Of a DNA stretch of 64,000 bases, positions 17,004-25,817 are shown piece by piece (position 1 is the stretch's first letter; each line of letters starts with the position of its first letter). Position numbers and translations under genes: made by a program. The notes beneath the pieces are model-generated. The model was not told where the DNA came from and searched no databases. It saw only the letters and a list, made by a program, of their open reading frames with translations. The DNA is taken from NCBI RefSeq assembly GCF_001704275.1, contig NZ_CP011533.1:1612001-1676000 (forward strand), given 5' to 3'. The DNA is from Streptomyces noursei ATCC 11455 (GTDB lineage Bacteria > Actinomycetota > Actinomycetes > Streptomycetales > Streptomycetaceae).

Positions 17004-17271
17004 GTTGGCCACTCTCGCCGCGACCGGAGCGACCACACTGGTGTCCCTCATGGCCACCGACTCCTGGATACACGCCCGGGAACTTGTCGCACGGTTCTTA
17101 GCACGCATCGGTGCGGATGCCGCAGCAATCGCCGGCTTGGGCAACGCGAGAACCCGGCTGCTCATCACCGACGCCACATCGGATGAGCAGGCCATCACCG
17201 CGACCTGGTCCAGCAGGCCGATTCCCGCGGTGTTGTCGTGGACGTTCGCGGCGAGACGACGACCGCGATGA
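16993..17271 (+). pseudogene. fourth gene of the TIR operon, truncated by an IS remnant
   Basis: GTG 16993 lies inside the end of the membrane-protein gene. The first 60 or so residues (ELATLAATGATTLVSLMATD, then SWIHARELVARFLARIGAD) look like the start of the small actinobacterial proteins that begin with a hydrophobic Ala/Thr/Gly helix and often accompany NLR-type genes. From about 17190 the sequence is the end of an IS5-type transposase in reverse, and the frame stops at 17271. The native C-terminus is lost. Confidence 0.6.
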
Positions 17272-17719
17272 CCAGGTCGAGGACGTCCACGGCCAAGCCG
17301 CGCTCGCGGCCCGGCACCCGCTTGGCCGGATCGTGGCCGGTCGTGGAGACAGGGCCCCCGACGGCCGCCTGGACACTCTGGGTATCCAGCACCACCAGGG
17401 TCGGGTCCTCTCATCGCCGGGCGCGTTCACGGACCTGGCAGCGCAGGAGTTCATGAATGACCTGGTCGGTTCCGTCGTCCCGCCAGGCGGCGAAGTAGTA
17501 GTACGTCTCACTCTTCTGCGGCAGGTCGTGCGGGAGGTAGGTCCACTGGCAGCCGGTCCGCCCCTGGTAGAGGATCGCGTTCACGATCTCCCGCATGTCG
17601 TAGGCGCCCTGATGACCGCTGACCGAGCGATGCCGGCCCTTCCACGCTGTGATCACCGGCTCGATCAACGACCACTGCTCGTCCGATAGGTCGCTGGGAT
17701 ACGGCTTCCGTTCACTCAC
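17190..17719 (-). pseudogene. IS5-family transposase, truncated and frameshifted
   Basis: From GTG 17719 the N-terminal half reads YPSDLSDEQWSLIEPVI, then ILYQGRTGCQWTYLP and YYYFAAWRDDG, a typical IS5/DUF4096 start. The catalytic-core start LVVLDTQSVQAAVGG (first Asp) and GHDPAKRVPGRERGLAVDV follow from about 17395 after a frame change. Another shift leads into DNTAGIGLLDQ, where the element ends at the truncated gene. The second and third catalytic residues are missing, so the copy is inactive. Confidence 0.75.
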
Positions 17720-18021
17720 CCCACCAACCCCAGCAGACCCCACACCATGGATCCGCGGATTCCGCCCACACCTCACACCATCAGGCGACCGCAGTGAACG
17801 GCGTCAACGCGCGATCACAGCCCAGAGCGCCAATCTGGATCTTTCTTCCCCGTCCGCGGCTCGCCCCTCGCGGCTCTCGGCCCGTCGGCGTCTCACCGCG
17901 GATTGGAGAGCCGACGGCAGCGACCCCCTGCTCGATGTTGGTGCCGGTGGACGTGTGGGCCAGGTAGTAGGGCGATCTCATCGCGACGAGCAATGCGCGA
18001 CGGGCCTGCGTCCACCTCCAC
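17720..18021. other. spacer between IS remnant and insertion sequence copy A
   Basis: About 300 bases. A minus-strand frame (WRWTQARRALLVAMRSPYY) is possible but has no family match and no ribosome site. I see no supported gene. Confidence 0.4.
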
Positions 18022-18124
18022 TGAGTTGTGTTCATCTTGAATGCGCAGGTCGTGGGTCTGGCGTGGGCGGGTGATGGGGTTCTCGTGCTGGTCGTCGGGG
18101 CCTGTCTGTCATGGAGATCGTCTG

Positions 18125-18958
18125 TCAGTGGGCGATCTCGCGCTGGTTGAGGACCATCAGGGCGCGCGCGAGCCGGGTGGCCCACCTTGCGTCGAGGCGG
18201 AGCTTGGTCAGTACGCGCCAGTTCTTCGGGTGTGCGAACGCGTGCTCGCGCACGGCTGGTTCCGCGGCGATCAGCCGGTTGACCAGCTTCTTCCCTGGCG
18301 TGAGTTTCTTGTCCTTCGGCTTCTTGTAGCCGGTGATGGCCGTCGGGTCGGCTGGGTCGTCGTCCAGGCCGACGAAGCCGAGGTCGGCGATCGCCGCAAG
18401 ACCGGCCTCGCGCAGCAGCCCGGTGAGACGGTCATAGCGGCATGCGGTGATCTCCGAGCTGTGTGCGGGACGGGCCATGGAGATCCACAGCAGCCGCCCG
18501 TGGAGGTCGCTCAGTCCGATGACCAGCAGCCCGTGTCGTTTGTGCTTGGCCGACCAGCGGCGCCTCATGGCGACGCCCGCGCGGCGCTGGGTCGGCGACA
18601 GGGATCCGTCGATCAGTACCACGCTGCCACCCGATCGGGCGATCTTCGCCAGGACCCGCTCCAGCCTGGGCGCCCTGACGGCGAGCAGGCCGATCATCTC
18701 TTTGAGTCAACGGTCAATGGTGGTGCGGGAGATGCCGTTGCCGCCGGCGAGGTCGGCAAGCCGCCGGTCATGCCGCAGCGCGGCCAGCACGATCACCGCG
18801 ATCCTCCCGGACGGGAGCTTCCGCCACCGTGACCCGATCTTCTTCAGATGGCCGCGCAGCAGCCCGGTCAGGAAGCGCGAGGTCGCCGTGGCCAGCGGCA
18901 GTCGGCACGGGTAGACAACCTCGGTGAGGTCCCCGGCCGGGGGGATTGTTGTAGGCAT
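18125..18958 (-). pseudogene. IS5/DDE_Tnp_4-type transposase of copy A with in-frame TGA
   Basis: One continuous frame of 277 codons from ATG 18958 is broken by a TGA at about 18709, right after ISRTTIDR, where relatives have Trp (TGG). The downstream part restarts at ATG 18697 and holds the DDE core: VLIDGSLSPTQRR (first Asp), IADLGFVGLDDD (second Asp), and EHAFAHPKNWRVLTKLR, the usual C-terminal signature. The N-terminal part (83 residues) holds the helix-turn-helix region RLADLAGGNGISRTTIDR. The defect is shared with copy B. Either the element is dead, moved by another transposase, or the TGA is read through. Confidence 0.8.
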
Positions 18959-19136
18959 ACTTCGTCAACCCGCGCCGGGGACCGTCGCGTTGCGGTCCCG
19001 GGGTGGGTGATTACGGCCGGGGGTAAAGGTGCCGTTCGGCAGCTTGTGCAGCCAGCCACGCTCGGCCAGCTTCGACAGCTTCCCGCGCAGCGGCTCCAGC
19101 CGGCCCGGCGCCAGGATGTTGATTCCGACTCGGCGC

Positions 19137-19463
19137 CTACCTCTTGACCCTCACGGGGCCGCCCGCGGCCTTGACGATCTGCAGCATCCGCCGGTAGTCA
19201 CCGGGCAGCGCGGACGCGTCCGCAACGTCGCGGCGGTGCGGCACCTTCAGCACCGACCGGCCGGCGACCTGCACCGCCTGCGGCACCGACGCCTCCGGCG
19301 TGGCTTGCGCGTCCGCTTCCTGCTCATGCAGGCGGCGAAGGACCCGATCCGCGACCGCGAGTTCCTCGCGCTCGGCGTTCACCTCGGCCAGCTTCCTGGC
19401 CAGCGACTGCGCGAGCCGGTCCAACTCGGCGCGGCGAGCGGCGAACTTCTCCAGCGGCGACAC
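19137..19463 (-). CDS. passenger gene of insertion sequence copy A (coiled-coil protein, frameshifted end)
   Basis: GTG 19463 is preceded by GGGAGGGG. The N-terminal half is a clear coiled coil (FAARRAELDRLAQSLARKL, then EVNAEREELAVADRVLRRL). After a linker comes DASALPGDYRRMLQIVKAAG. The frame stops at 19137, but in other frames the sequence goes on with EPLRGKLSKLAERGWLHKLP, the winged-helix-like end seen in relatives. Two single-base losses near 19125-19137 explain the early stop. Known relatives are short Streptomyces proteins of unknown role. The same lesions occur in copy B. Confidence 0.6.
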   Translation of the reverse strand: MSPLEKFAARRAELDRLAQSLARKLAEVNAEREELAVADRVLRRLHEQEADAQATPEASVPQAVQVAGRSVLKVPHRRDVADASALPGDYRRMLQIVKAAGGPVRVKR

Positions 19464-19666
19464 GGCTTCCCCTCCCGAACGGCACAACCCCCGGCCCGGG
19501 ATCGCAGAAACCCCGCTGCACACGGCACAGCCGAAGTCGGAAACCGCCCTCCGCAACACGTCAGACGATCAATGTGCCAGACTCCCAAAGCCCATCAAGG
19601 CGAGCACCCCACCGACCACCCACGCCAGCGCCCCTAACCAGCGAAAATCAGGATGCGCACTCCCAA

Positions 19667-20205
19667 CGGGGACAGCCCACCCGGCTCATCGGCGCAGTCG
19701 GCGTAGCAAGCGGCCGCGTCGAACAGACACGCCCGCGACTCCGGCGCCCAGGCCACCAGCGGACGGTCCAGTTTCCTCAACGCTTCCACGGCCAGCTTCC
19801 CCGTCGGCACAAACCATGGCATCACGCCCTCCAGCGCAGCCCTGGCCTCCCTGTCATCCAGCCCCATCCACATGACCACCGGTCTCCCGCCAGCTACGAC
19901 CCGGCGGAGTGGGAACCGGAAAGGTTCCATCAAGACGCACGGGGTAACTCGCCGAAGCCGAAGCGCTGGAGGAATCCGCGGCGCTGCTGCTCCTCACGCT
20001 GCACGAGCCGGGCCAGGACAGATTCGTCCGCCGGCCTGACGCCCCGTCGGCGGCAGCTGACCAATCCGCTGGTACCGATCGGCCGACGGGCCAGCAGCCC
20101 GGGCCCGGCAGGAAAGGGGGACACCCCAGCTCGCCTGCTCCACAGCCGAACACACCAGCGCGAACCCAACTCGCACGGACACGCAGGAAATACGAAATCC
20201 CGCAC
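19667..20205 (-). pseudogene. unknown gene interrupted by insertion sequence copy A
   Basis: On the minus strand a frame at 19930-20205 ends near a helical, Gln/Glu/Arg-rich segment (LARLVQREEQQRRGFLQRFG). Continuing in another frame, PVVMWMGLDDREARAALEGV and LDRPLVAWAPESRACLFDAA run straight into the end of copy A. These segments look like real coding sequence without a recognised family. The gene seems to have been frameshifted and then cut by the insertion, which gives the original left border of the 8.9-kb segment. Confidence 0.45.
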
Positions 20206-20388
20206 CGATCACTACATTCCGAGCCGATCACTGAACTCGCACGCCAGGACCCCTCAAGCTCCCACAGCTCCACGAAAACCCCAGCCCAGACACACACCGC
20301 ACCACAGCCAAGAATCCCGAAACAATCACTACATCCCCAGGCCAGCGCTTCACCCATCTAGCGATCGTTTACGGATTTGTCACTGCGC

Positions 20389-21372
20389 TCAACGCATCCT
20401 GCGAGGGGCGTAGTGGCGGGCCATCGCCGTCACGGCGTCCGCGAGGCGGGCCCGCAGGGTGGCGGGGGACAGCACCTCGGCGTCGGGGCCGAGGGGGAGG
20501 ATGTCCCGCACCGCCTGGACCTCGCTCTCGACCGGGATGGTGACGCGTATCCAGCCGTCCGGCTCGGCTCGCGCGCTCGCGTGGGCCGCGTGGACGACGG
20601 CCGGCTCGGCCAGGTACGGCAGCTGCTCCATGGCCGTGGGTGACAGCCGCAGCACGGCGTGACCCTCGTGGCGGCGGGCGTCGAACGCGTCGAGATGGGC
20701 CCTCCAGTGGGCGGCCAGGTCGAAGCCGGCCGCGCGGTCGAAGCTCTCGTCGAGGAGCCGGAGGTCCAGGATCCGGGAGACGCGGTAGACGCGAAAACCG
20801 TCGGCCCGGCGGGCGACCAGGTACCACTGGCCACCCTTGAGCACCAGACCGTGCGGCTCGACGGTCCGCGTCACCTCGTGCGGGCTCTCCCAGCGCAGAT
20901 AGCGCAGCCGGACCCGGTGCTGCCGCCAGACCGCCGCGGCGACGGCCGTCAGGTGGGGAATGGGGTCGGTCTCCTGGTACCAGGCCAGGGCATCGAGGTG
21001 GAACCGGTCCTGCCACCGGACCGCGCGCTCGCTCAGCTCAGCCGGGAGCGCCGCCGTCAGCTTCAGCCGCGCCTCAGCCGCGGCCCGGCCGAGCCCGAGG
21101 TCGGCGGCGACGCCGGGTAGGCCGGCGAGGAACAGCGACTCGGCCTCGGCCGCGGTCAGCCCGGTCAGCCGGGTGCGGTAACCGTCGACCAGTCGGTATC
21201 CGCCCTCGTGGCCCGCCTCCCCGTAGATCGGCACACCGGCCGCGCTCAGCGCCTCGACGTCGCGGTACACCGTGCGCTCGGAGACGCCGAGGTGCGCGGC
21301 CAGGTCGCGGGCCGTCATCCGTTCCCGGCTCTGCAACAGCAACAGGATCGACACCAGGCGGCTCGCACGCAT
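20389..21372 (-). CDS. YafY-type WYL-domain transcriptional regulator
   Basis: 327 residues from ATG 21372 (RASRLVSILLLLQSRERMT). The N-terminal winged helix-turn-helix (ARDLAAHLGVSERTVYRDVEA) is of the DeoR/HTH_11 type. The WYL region is around RTVEPHGLVLKGGQWYLVAR, and the C-terminal WCX-like part ends ILPLGPDAEVLSPATLRARL. WYL proteins bind small ligands or nucleic acid and often repress a neighbouring gene. This gene is divergent from the SnoaL-like gene, with a perfect 15-base-arm palindrome between them, so it most likely controls both promoters. Confidence 0.9.
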   Translation of the reverse strand: MRASRLVSILLLLQSRERMTARDLAAHLGVSERTVYRDVEALSAAGVPIYGEAGHEGGYRLVDGYRTRLTGLTAAEAESLFLAGLPGVAADLGLGRAAAEARLKLTAALPAELSERAVRWQDRFHLDALAWYQETDPIPHLTAVAAAVWRQHRVRLRYLRWESPHEVTRTVEPHGLVLKGGQWYLVARRADGFRVYRVSRILDLRLLDESFDRAAGFDLAAHWRAHLDAFDARRHEGHAVLRLSPTAMEQLPYLAEPAVVHAAHASARAEPDGWIRVTIPVESEVQAVRDILPLGPDAEVLSPATLRARLADAVTAMARHYAPRRMR

Positions 21373-21387
21373 GTCGAACACTTTCGC

Positions 21388-21420
21388 AGACTCCACTGAC
21401 AGAAGCTGTCAGTGGAGTCT
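21388..21420. promoter_or_regulatory. perfect palindromic operator between WYL regulator and SnoaL-like gene
   Basis: The arms are AGACTCCACTGACAG (21388-21402) and CTGTCAGTGGAGTCT (21406-21420), exact reverse complements separated by AAG. The site sits 15 bases from the WYL start and 16 bases before the SnoaL ATG, with TAGCGT, a possible -10 box, at 21424-21429. The core TGACAG-N3-CTGTCA resembles operators found beside other YafY/WYL genes. It is the likely binding site of the adjacent regulator. Confidence 0.85.
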
Positions 21421-21436
21421 GGCTAGCGTCCCCGCC

Positions 21437-22246
21437 ATGAACATCGACATCGAGGAATTCGTCGGCCGCTACGTGGCCGTGTGGAACGAGACCGACCCCG
21501 AGCGGCGCCGCGCCGCGGTCACCACGCTGTGGGCGGCGGACGGCGTGGAGTTCACCGACGCAGCCGAGTACCGCGGACACCCGGCACTGTGGGCGCGTGT
21601 CACCGAGGCGCACGAGCAGCTGGTCCAAGGGGTCGGGTTCGTCTTCCGGTACGCCGGGGACGCCGTGGGGCACCACGACGCGATCCGCTTCACCACCTAC
21701 ATGCTCCCGGCCGCCGGCGGCGAGATCGCCTGGACCGGGTTCGTCGTCGTCCGGCTGGACGACGAAGGACGCATCCTGAGCGACCACCAGTTCGGCGACC
21801 CGCCGGCCGCCGGCGTGGCCACGGGGAATCCGCCCGGCACCCGCGCCGTGGTGAACGAGTTCCTGCGCCGCAGCGGCGACGGAGATCCCGAGCGCATCGC
21901 GCAGCTGTACGCGCCCGAGGTCGACTGGCGGGTGGACTGGCCGGTCGAGCACCACCCGGCCATCCCCTGGATCCGCCCCCGCTCCACCCGCGCCCACGTC
22001 GCAGACCACCACCGCACGTTCGGCGAAGTGTGCCCACCGGCCGAGGGCCGGGTATCGCTCGACCACCTGATGATCGACGGGAACGACGCCATACTGATCG
22101 GCACCAGCTCGCAACTGGTCAAGCCGACCGGCAAACGCTTCGTCATGACGTTCGCGCTGCGCCTCGTCGTCGAGAACGGGCTCATCACACGGCACCACAT
22201 GTACGAGGACAGCCTCGCCGTTGCCGAGGCGTTCAACCAGCCGTGA
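21437..22246 (+). CDS. tandem SnoaL-like (nuclear transport factor 2 fold) protein
   Basis: 269 residues from ATG 21437. Two NTF2/SnoaL-type domains lie in tandem. Domain 1 (about 1-120) contains RYVAVWNETDPERRRAAVTT, LWAADGVEFTD and GFVVVRLDDEGRI. Domain 2 (about 135-265) contains VNEFLRRSGDGDPERIAQLY, APEVDWRVDWP and ENGLITRHHMYEDSLAVAE. SnoaL-like folds include polyketide cyclases, hydrolases and many of unknown role. The gene is divergent from the WYL regulator and shares its operator, so it is probably the regulator's main target. No substrate can be named. Confidence 0.8.
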   Translation: MNIDIEEFVGRYVAVWNETDPERRRAAVTTLWAADGVEFTDAAEYRGHPALWARVTEAHEQLVQGVGFVFRYAGDAVGHHDAIRFTTYMLPAAGGEIAWTGFVVVRLDDEGRILSDHQFGDPPAAGVATGNPPGTRAVVNEFLRRSGDGDPERIAQLYAPEVDWRVDWPVEHHPAIPWIRPRSTRAHVADHHRTFGEVCPPAEGRVSLDHLMIDGNDAILIGTSSQLVKPTGKRFVMTFALRLVVENGLITRHHMYEDSLAVAEAFNQP

Positions 22247-22379
22247 CCCGGCCCACGGGGAGCCGGTGGGTGAAGCGCCGTCGCCACGGCGGTCGAGTGG
22301 CGCTTCGCCACGCCCAGTACTCCAGCCGTACACGTGAACTTCATGGCTGGAGGCACCGGAGCGGCACGCGATACCGACG

Positions 22380-22800
22380 ACCAGCAGGACGAATGCTGCA
22401 AGGTTGACTCGGACGCGCACATAGTGGAACCGATCCCAGCGGACGATCTGCTGCTTCCAGTCCGCCGGGAGGCTGTCGTGGGGTCCATCGGGCCACGCGG
22501 GAGTTGACCGGGACCAGGAGGGCGATCGGCATCAGCATGCTCGGACAAGCAAGGCGGCGGCCGTGACGACCGGGGCCGCCCGGGCATCGCCCCACGCCAG
22601 AACCGCCCAGGCCGCGCTGAGCACGACCGAGCCGATGTACCAGAACGGCATCACCCTGCCGAGGACCCGCTCCGTCGCTGCGCGCGGCGAGACCGCTGCC
22701 GTTCGGCAGTCGGTTGAAGATCGGGTTGACGAAGGCCGCCACCGCGAACCCCACGCCCACCAGCAGGCGGGAGTATCACGAAAGCTTCATGACACTCACC
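22380..22800 (-). pseudogene. DUF1772 (anthrone oxygenase-like) membrane protein relic
   Basis: Pieces of one protein are spread over three minus-strand frames. VGFAVAAFVNPIFNRLPNGS is near 22700-22760, a short middle (SMLMPIALLVPVNSRVARW) near 22500-22560, and RVRVNLAAFVLLVVGIACRS near 22370-22420. In order they match DUF1772 membrane proteins. At least two frameshifts separate them, so the gene is dead. Confidence 0.6.
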
Positions 22801-22908
22801 GCCCTGCTGCGGTCTCGGCATACGGCGTGCGGCGGTGGCACTGCCCACGCGCAGATGCCCCTGCCGACATCCGTACGGACGGACTTCAGGGGCGCGCCAT
22901 GCTTACCG

Positions 22909-23607
22909 TCAGCGGCCGGTTTGCGCCTTCTTGAGCGCCTTGGCCACCTGGGTATCCACCAGGCCCGGCGATCCCGAGATGTCTACGACGATCGTTCCCG
23001 TGCGGATGGCCGTCTGCTTCATCACGGTGCTGCGCCCGTTGATAGTAAAGGTCAGCAGCTGGCTCCACTGCTCATCGCCGAGTTGGGGAGCGGCCAGCCT
23101 CCGGGTGGACATCTGGATCGGCGTGCTGCCCACCACGATTTGGTAGGAGGGGCAGGACGTCATGGCGTTGAAGAGTCGCCCGGTGACCTGGGACAGCTTC
23201 GCCTCCCTGTCGCTGTACAGCTCCTCGGTCAGTTCGGAGTCGCTGCCGTCGGTGTAGGTGAAGGATGCTTTCGCCTGGTTGGGGAAGTCCAGGGAGCCGC
23301 TGGCCGCTGCGCTGCCCAGCTTGTCCAGTGCGGGGCACCCGACGACGGTGACGTCATCGCGCTGGGAGTCGGCGTCCGGCTTGCGGGTGTAGCCCTGGCC
23401 CAGGTCGTGCTCGTCCAGCAGGCGCCTGCCCAGGGCCGCGGACGTCACGGGGGCGGCGGGCTTGGGACTTGTTGTGGCCGTCGGTCGTGCCGAGGCTGTG
23501 GAGGCGGCGACCGGGGCGGGGGAGGAGTGGCTGCTGGAGCAGCCAGGCAGCGTGAGTGCGGTCAGTGCGGTGAGAGCGAGGACGGGAGCGGTGGTGCGAA
23601 GGCGCAT
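22909..23607 (-). CDS. secreted lipoprotein
   Basis: 232 residues from ATG 23607. A signal peptide with basic start (RLRTTAP), hydrophobic core and lipobox LPGC (Cys at residue 23) is followed by a Ser/Ala/Pro/Thr-rich linker to about residue 55, then a folded domain (ALGRRLLDEHDLGQGYTRKP, FTYTDGSDSELTEELYSD, MTSCPSYQIVVGS, TGTIVVDISGSPGLVD). The domain resembles the extracellular sensor-like domains of actinobacterial lipoproteins (PknH-like), a weak match. It should be anchored outside the membrane. Genes on both sides are unrelated. Confidence 0.75.
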   Translation of the reverse strand: MRLRTTAPVLALTALTALTLPGCSSSHSSPAPVAASTASARPTATTSPKPAAPVTSAALGRRLLDEHDLGQGYTRKPDADSQRDDVTVVGCPALDKLGSAAASGSLDFPNQAKASFTYTDGSDSELTEELYSDREAKLSQVTGRLFNAMTSCPSYQIVVGSTPIQMSTRRLAAPQLGDEQWSQLLTFTINGRSTVMKQTAIRTGTIVVDISGSPGLVDTQVAKALKKAQTGR

Positions 23608-23680
23608 GGGTGACCCTTGAGGCGGTTTGATGGGGCTGGCTGGCCGGACCGCGCGGGTCCGGCGAAGACGGGGGTGGGGG

Positions 23681-24130
23681 TCAGTGGCCGAGGTGCTTCA
23701 GGCCGTCTTCGAGGGTGGGGTGCCACTGGTCCATTGGGCCCGAATTGCGGTTGCACCAGGCGGCGTTCAGCCGCGGCTCGAGCGTTTCGTGGCCGGCGCG
23801 GCAGCGCAGCCACACCTGGCCGCGGATGCTCACCAGCACCCAGTCCCGGTACGCGCCACACTGTGGGCACGCCAGGACCTCGCCATCGACGACGAGCGGC
23901 CTGTGGTAACGGATCATCATCCTCGCGATTTCGTCCCGGGACGGCACCCGTAGTTCCGGAGGCAGGAAGTCGTCCGCCACCGAGGCTGGGCAACCGGCCG
24001 TATCAGGCGTCAGCGCCGACGTCGTCGTGAGGGCAGGCGGCAGCGGCAGTTCCGGGTGCGTCCCCAGGAATTCCATCCGGGCTTGCTGGATTTGGCGCAG
24101 TTCCCGTGTGGCGCGATTGTGGCCGAACAT
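23681..24130 (-). CDS. small protein with Cys-pair metal-binding motif, unknown function
   Basis: ATG 24130 is preceded by GAGGGGACGA, which fits better than the upstream in-frame codon at 24163; this gives 149 residues. The N-terminal third is basic and helical (RATRELRQIQQARMEFLG), followed by a Pro/Thr-rich linker. The core contains SRDEIARMMIRYHRPLVVDG, CPQCGAYRDWVLVSIRGQVW and CRAGHETLEPRLNAAWC, a possible zinc ribbon of CxxC and CxxxH type. I do not recognise the family. It precedes the lipoprotein gene on the same strand (73-base gap), so they may be co-transcribed. Confidence 0.6.
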   Translation of the reverse strand: MFGHNRATRELRQIQQARMEFLGTHPELPLPPALTTTSALTPDTAGCPASVADDFLPPELRVPSRDEIARMMIRYHRPLVVDGEVLACPQCGAYRDWVLVSIRGQVWLRCRAGHETLEPRLNAAWCNRNSGPMDQWHPTLEDGLKHLGH

Positions 24131-24329
24131 TCGTCCCCTCGTTTCTTGTCCTGTGAGCCGCACGGAGCGTGCCTCACGCGTCTGACTTGCTACAACTCAG
24201 GAATTCTCTAAAGCCGAAGAGAGATCCCGACGGTGGCAAAAACCAGGAGTGGGCAGGTGCGGCTGCCGATGGGCGAGGATGGCGGTGGGGGAGTCCGGGG
24301 GAGCGCATGGAAATCTGGCGCTTACCGCA

Positions 24330-24600
24330 CCCGAGCTGACCGGAGGAACGCCGGAGCGGGGGTGCCGCCGGTGACGCCGACCGAATAGACCATGCGCTTG
24401 CTCAGGTCCGGGGTGGCGAAGAGGCAGTCGGTGTAGCCGAGGTCGTGCCCCAGAGCATCGTGCCGTCCTGCAGCGGGATGGCCATCAGCCCGGCGCTGTA
24501 GCAGGCCCGGCCCTTGTCCGGCCCCGACCTGGCAATCACCGGGGCCGAGCGAGGGCACCAGCCGCCCGGAGGGGTCGCGCTTGGCCGCTTCCATGCCGGG
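24330..24600 (-). pseudogene. beta-lactamase/DD-peptidase-type serine hydrolase C-terminal relic
   Basis: On the minus strand GLMAIPLQDGTMLWGHD continues, after a frame change, into FATPDLSKRMVYSVGVTGG and TPAPAFL. This is the C-terminal end of class-C-type beta-lactamase-family (DD-peptidase-like) hydrolases, with the (W)GH motif of the KTG/HxG position. The SxxK and YxN boxes are absent, so only a tail remains. Confidence 0.5.
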
Positions 24601-24911
24601 CGGAGCTTCTCATGGAGGCGGCGCACCCCCCACCACGGATCGTGGCGCTTGCCGCGCCGCTTCTGCTTCGACTCCTTGGCGGTGGTCAGGGGCGGCCACA
24701 GTGGACCGAGGCCCTCCTCCGTCCGCACGGCGGCGCAGTCCGCGCGCTCCGCCGCCTCCAGCGGAGCCTCGATCGCCCGACATACCCTCAACCGGATGAT
24801 GTGCGCCGCCCGGTCACGGTCACCGCTGTCACTCCGTTCGCGATCACCACTCGCAGGTGGCTGCCGCGCAAACCGCCACCGCTCTCATTGGTCTTTCCGC
24901 CGTCTTCGTCC

Positions 24912-25817
24912 TCACTCCGGATGCGGCTCCAGGCGGAGGATCGCCCCTGTCTCCAGAGCGACGTGAACAGCGCCGTCAGGTCCCACCACGAGGCCATGGG
25001 GCTCGGAGCCGGGATCCTGCAGGTCGTACTCCGAGATCTTTCCGGTCGGCGTGATGAACCCGACGCGCCCGGCCCCCCACTCGGTGAACCAGCAGCCGCC
25101 CCGCACCGGATCCGCGGCAATCGCGTGCGGCCGGCTTCCGCGATCCGGCAGCGGGAACTCGTCGGTATGCCCGTCGGGACCCATGCGCCCGATCTGCCCG
25201 GCGCCGATTTCGACGAACCAGAGCGCACCGTCCGTGCCGCAGGTGATGCCGACCGGCGCGGCCTGCTGCGTCGGCAGCGGGTGGATCGCGACGTCTCCGT
25301 CCAGGCTCATGCGGCCCACGGCGTCCGCCTGGTTGAGGGTGAACCAGAGCGCGTTGTCCGGGCCGACCGTGATGGCGGACGGGAACGCGCCGCTCACCGG
25401 CAGCGGGAACTCCGTCACCTGGCCGTCCACGGTGATCCGCCCGATCCGGTCGCCGTGAAGCTGAGTGAACCAGAGCGCACCGTCGGGGCCGGCCACGATC
25501 CCGAACGGACCGCCACCCGTCCGCGGGACCGGGAAGGAGGTGGCCCGGCCGTCCACGGTGATCCGCCCGATCCGGCCGTCTTGGAAGCGGGTGAACCACA
25601 GTGCCCCGTCCGGCCCGGGGGTGATGACCGACGGGCCACAGGAAGCGTAGTCGAGCGGGAAGCGGTCAAGCCGGCCGCCGAGGGTGAGGCGCGCGACCTG
25701 CCCCGCGTGGACCAGGGTGCACCAGAGCGCGTCGTCGGGACCGACGGTGATGGCGTACGGGCCGCAGCCGTCGTCGCCGACGGCTGTCCGAGTGAGGGTG
25801 ACAGGCACGTCAGACAT
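24912..25817 (-). CDS. vgb: streptogramin B (virginiamycin B) lyase
   Basis: ATG 25817 follows CGGAGG within the end of vat; 301 residues, the family length. Seven blades of a beta-propeller repeat the pattern GPDGALWFT at near 42-residue spacing. The active-site residues known from Staphylococcus aureus Vgb (His228, Glu268, His270) are all present in matching context: H231 in SRPHAI, E272 and H274 in SEPHGL. The enzyme linearises type B streptogramins by Mg-dependent elimination at the ester bond. It overlaps vat by 8 bases, so both are made from one message, giving resistance to both streptogramin components. The chance of a non-antibiotic Vgb-like lyase is small given the neighbour. Confidence 0.9.
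   Translation of the reverse strand: MSDVPVTLTRTAVGDDGCGPYAITVGPDDALWCTLVHAGQVARLTLGGRLDRFPLDYASCGPSVITPGPDGALWFTRFQDGRIGRITVDGRATSFPVPRTGGGPFGIVAGPDGALWFTQLHGDRIGRITVDGQVTEFPLPVSGAFPSAITVGPDNALWFTLNQADAVGRMSLDGDVAIHPLPTQQAAPVGITCGTDGALWFVEIGAGQIGRMGPDGHTDEFPLPDRGSRPHAIAADPVRGGCWFTEWGAGRVGFITPTGKISEYDLQDPGSEPHGLVVGPDGAVHVALETGAILRLEPHPE

Larger units (their letters stand above)
18022..19666 (-). mobile_element. insertion sequence copy A (about 1.64 kb, inverted relative to copy B)
   Basis: Over roughly 1.6 kb this copy is, as far as I can compare, the reverse complement of 28579-30223 (positions p and 48245 minus p pair throughout). The left end begins TGAGTTGTGTTCATCTTGA. The other end, read inward on copy B, is TTGAGAGCTGTACATCCTGA, so the ends form an imperfect inverted repeat. 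In copy A the last dozen bases of the right end differ (TTGGGAGTGCGCATCC). It carries an interrupted DDE transposase and a passenger frame. The flanks of A and B differ (GTGG versus ATGA next to the ACTCA end), which sets the boundary. It interrupts a minus-strand gene at 19667. Confidence 0.85.

Noticed and set aside
21074..22420. 448-codon minus-strand frame over the SnoaL gene
   Set aside because: Shadow of the SnoaL-like and WYL genes; only its first 25 residues belong to a real (DUF1772 relic) protein.
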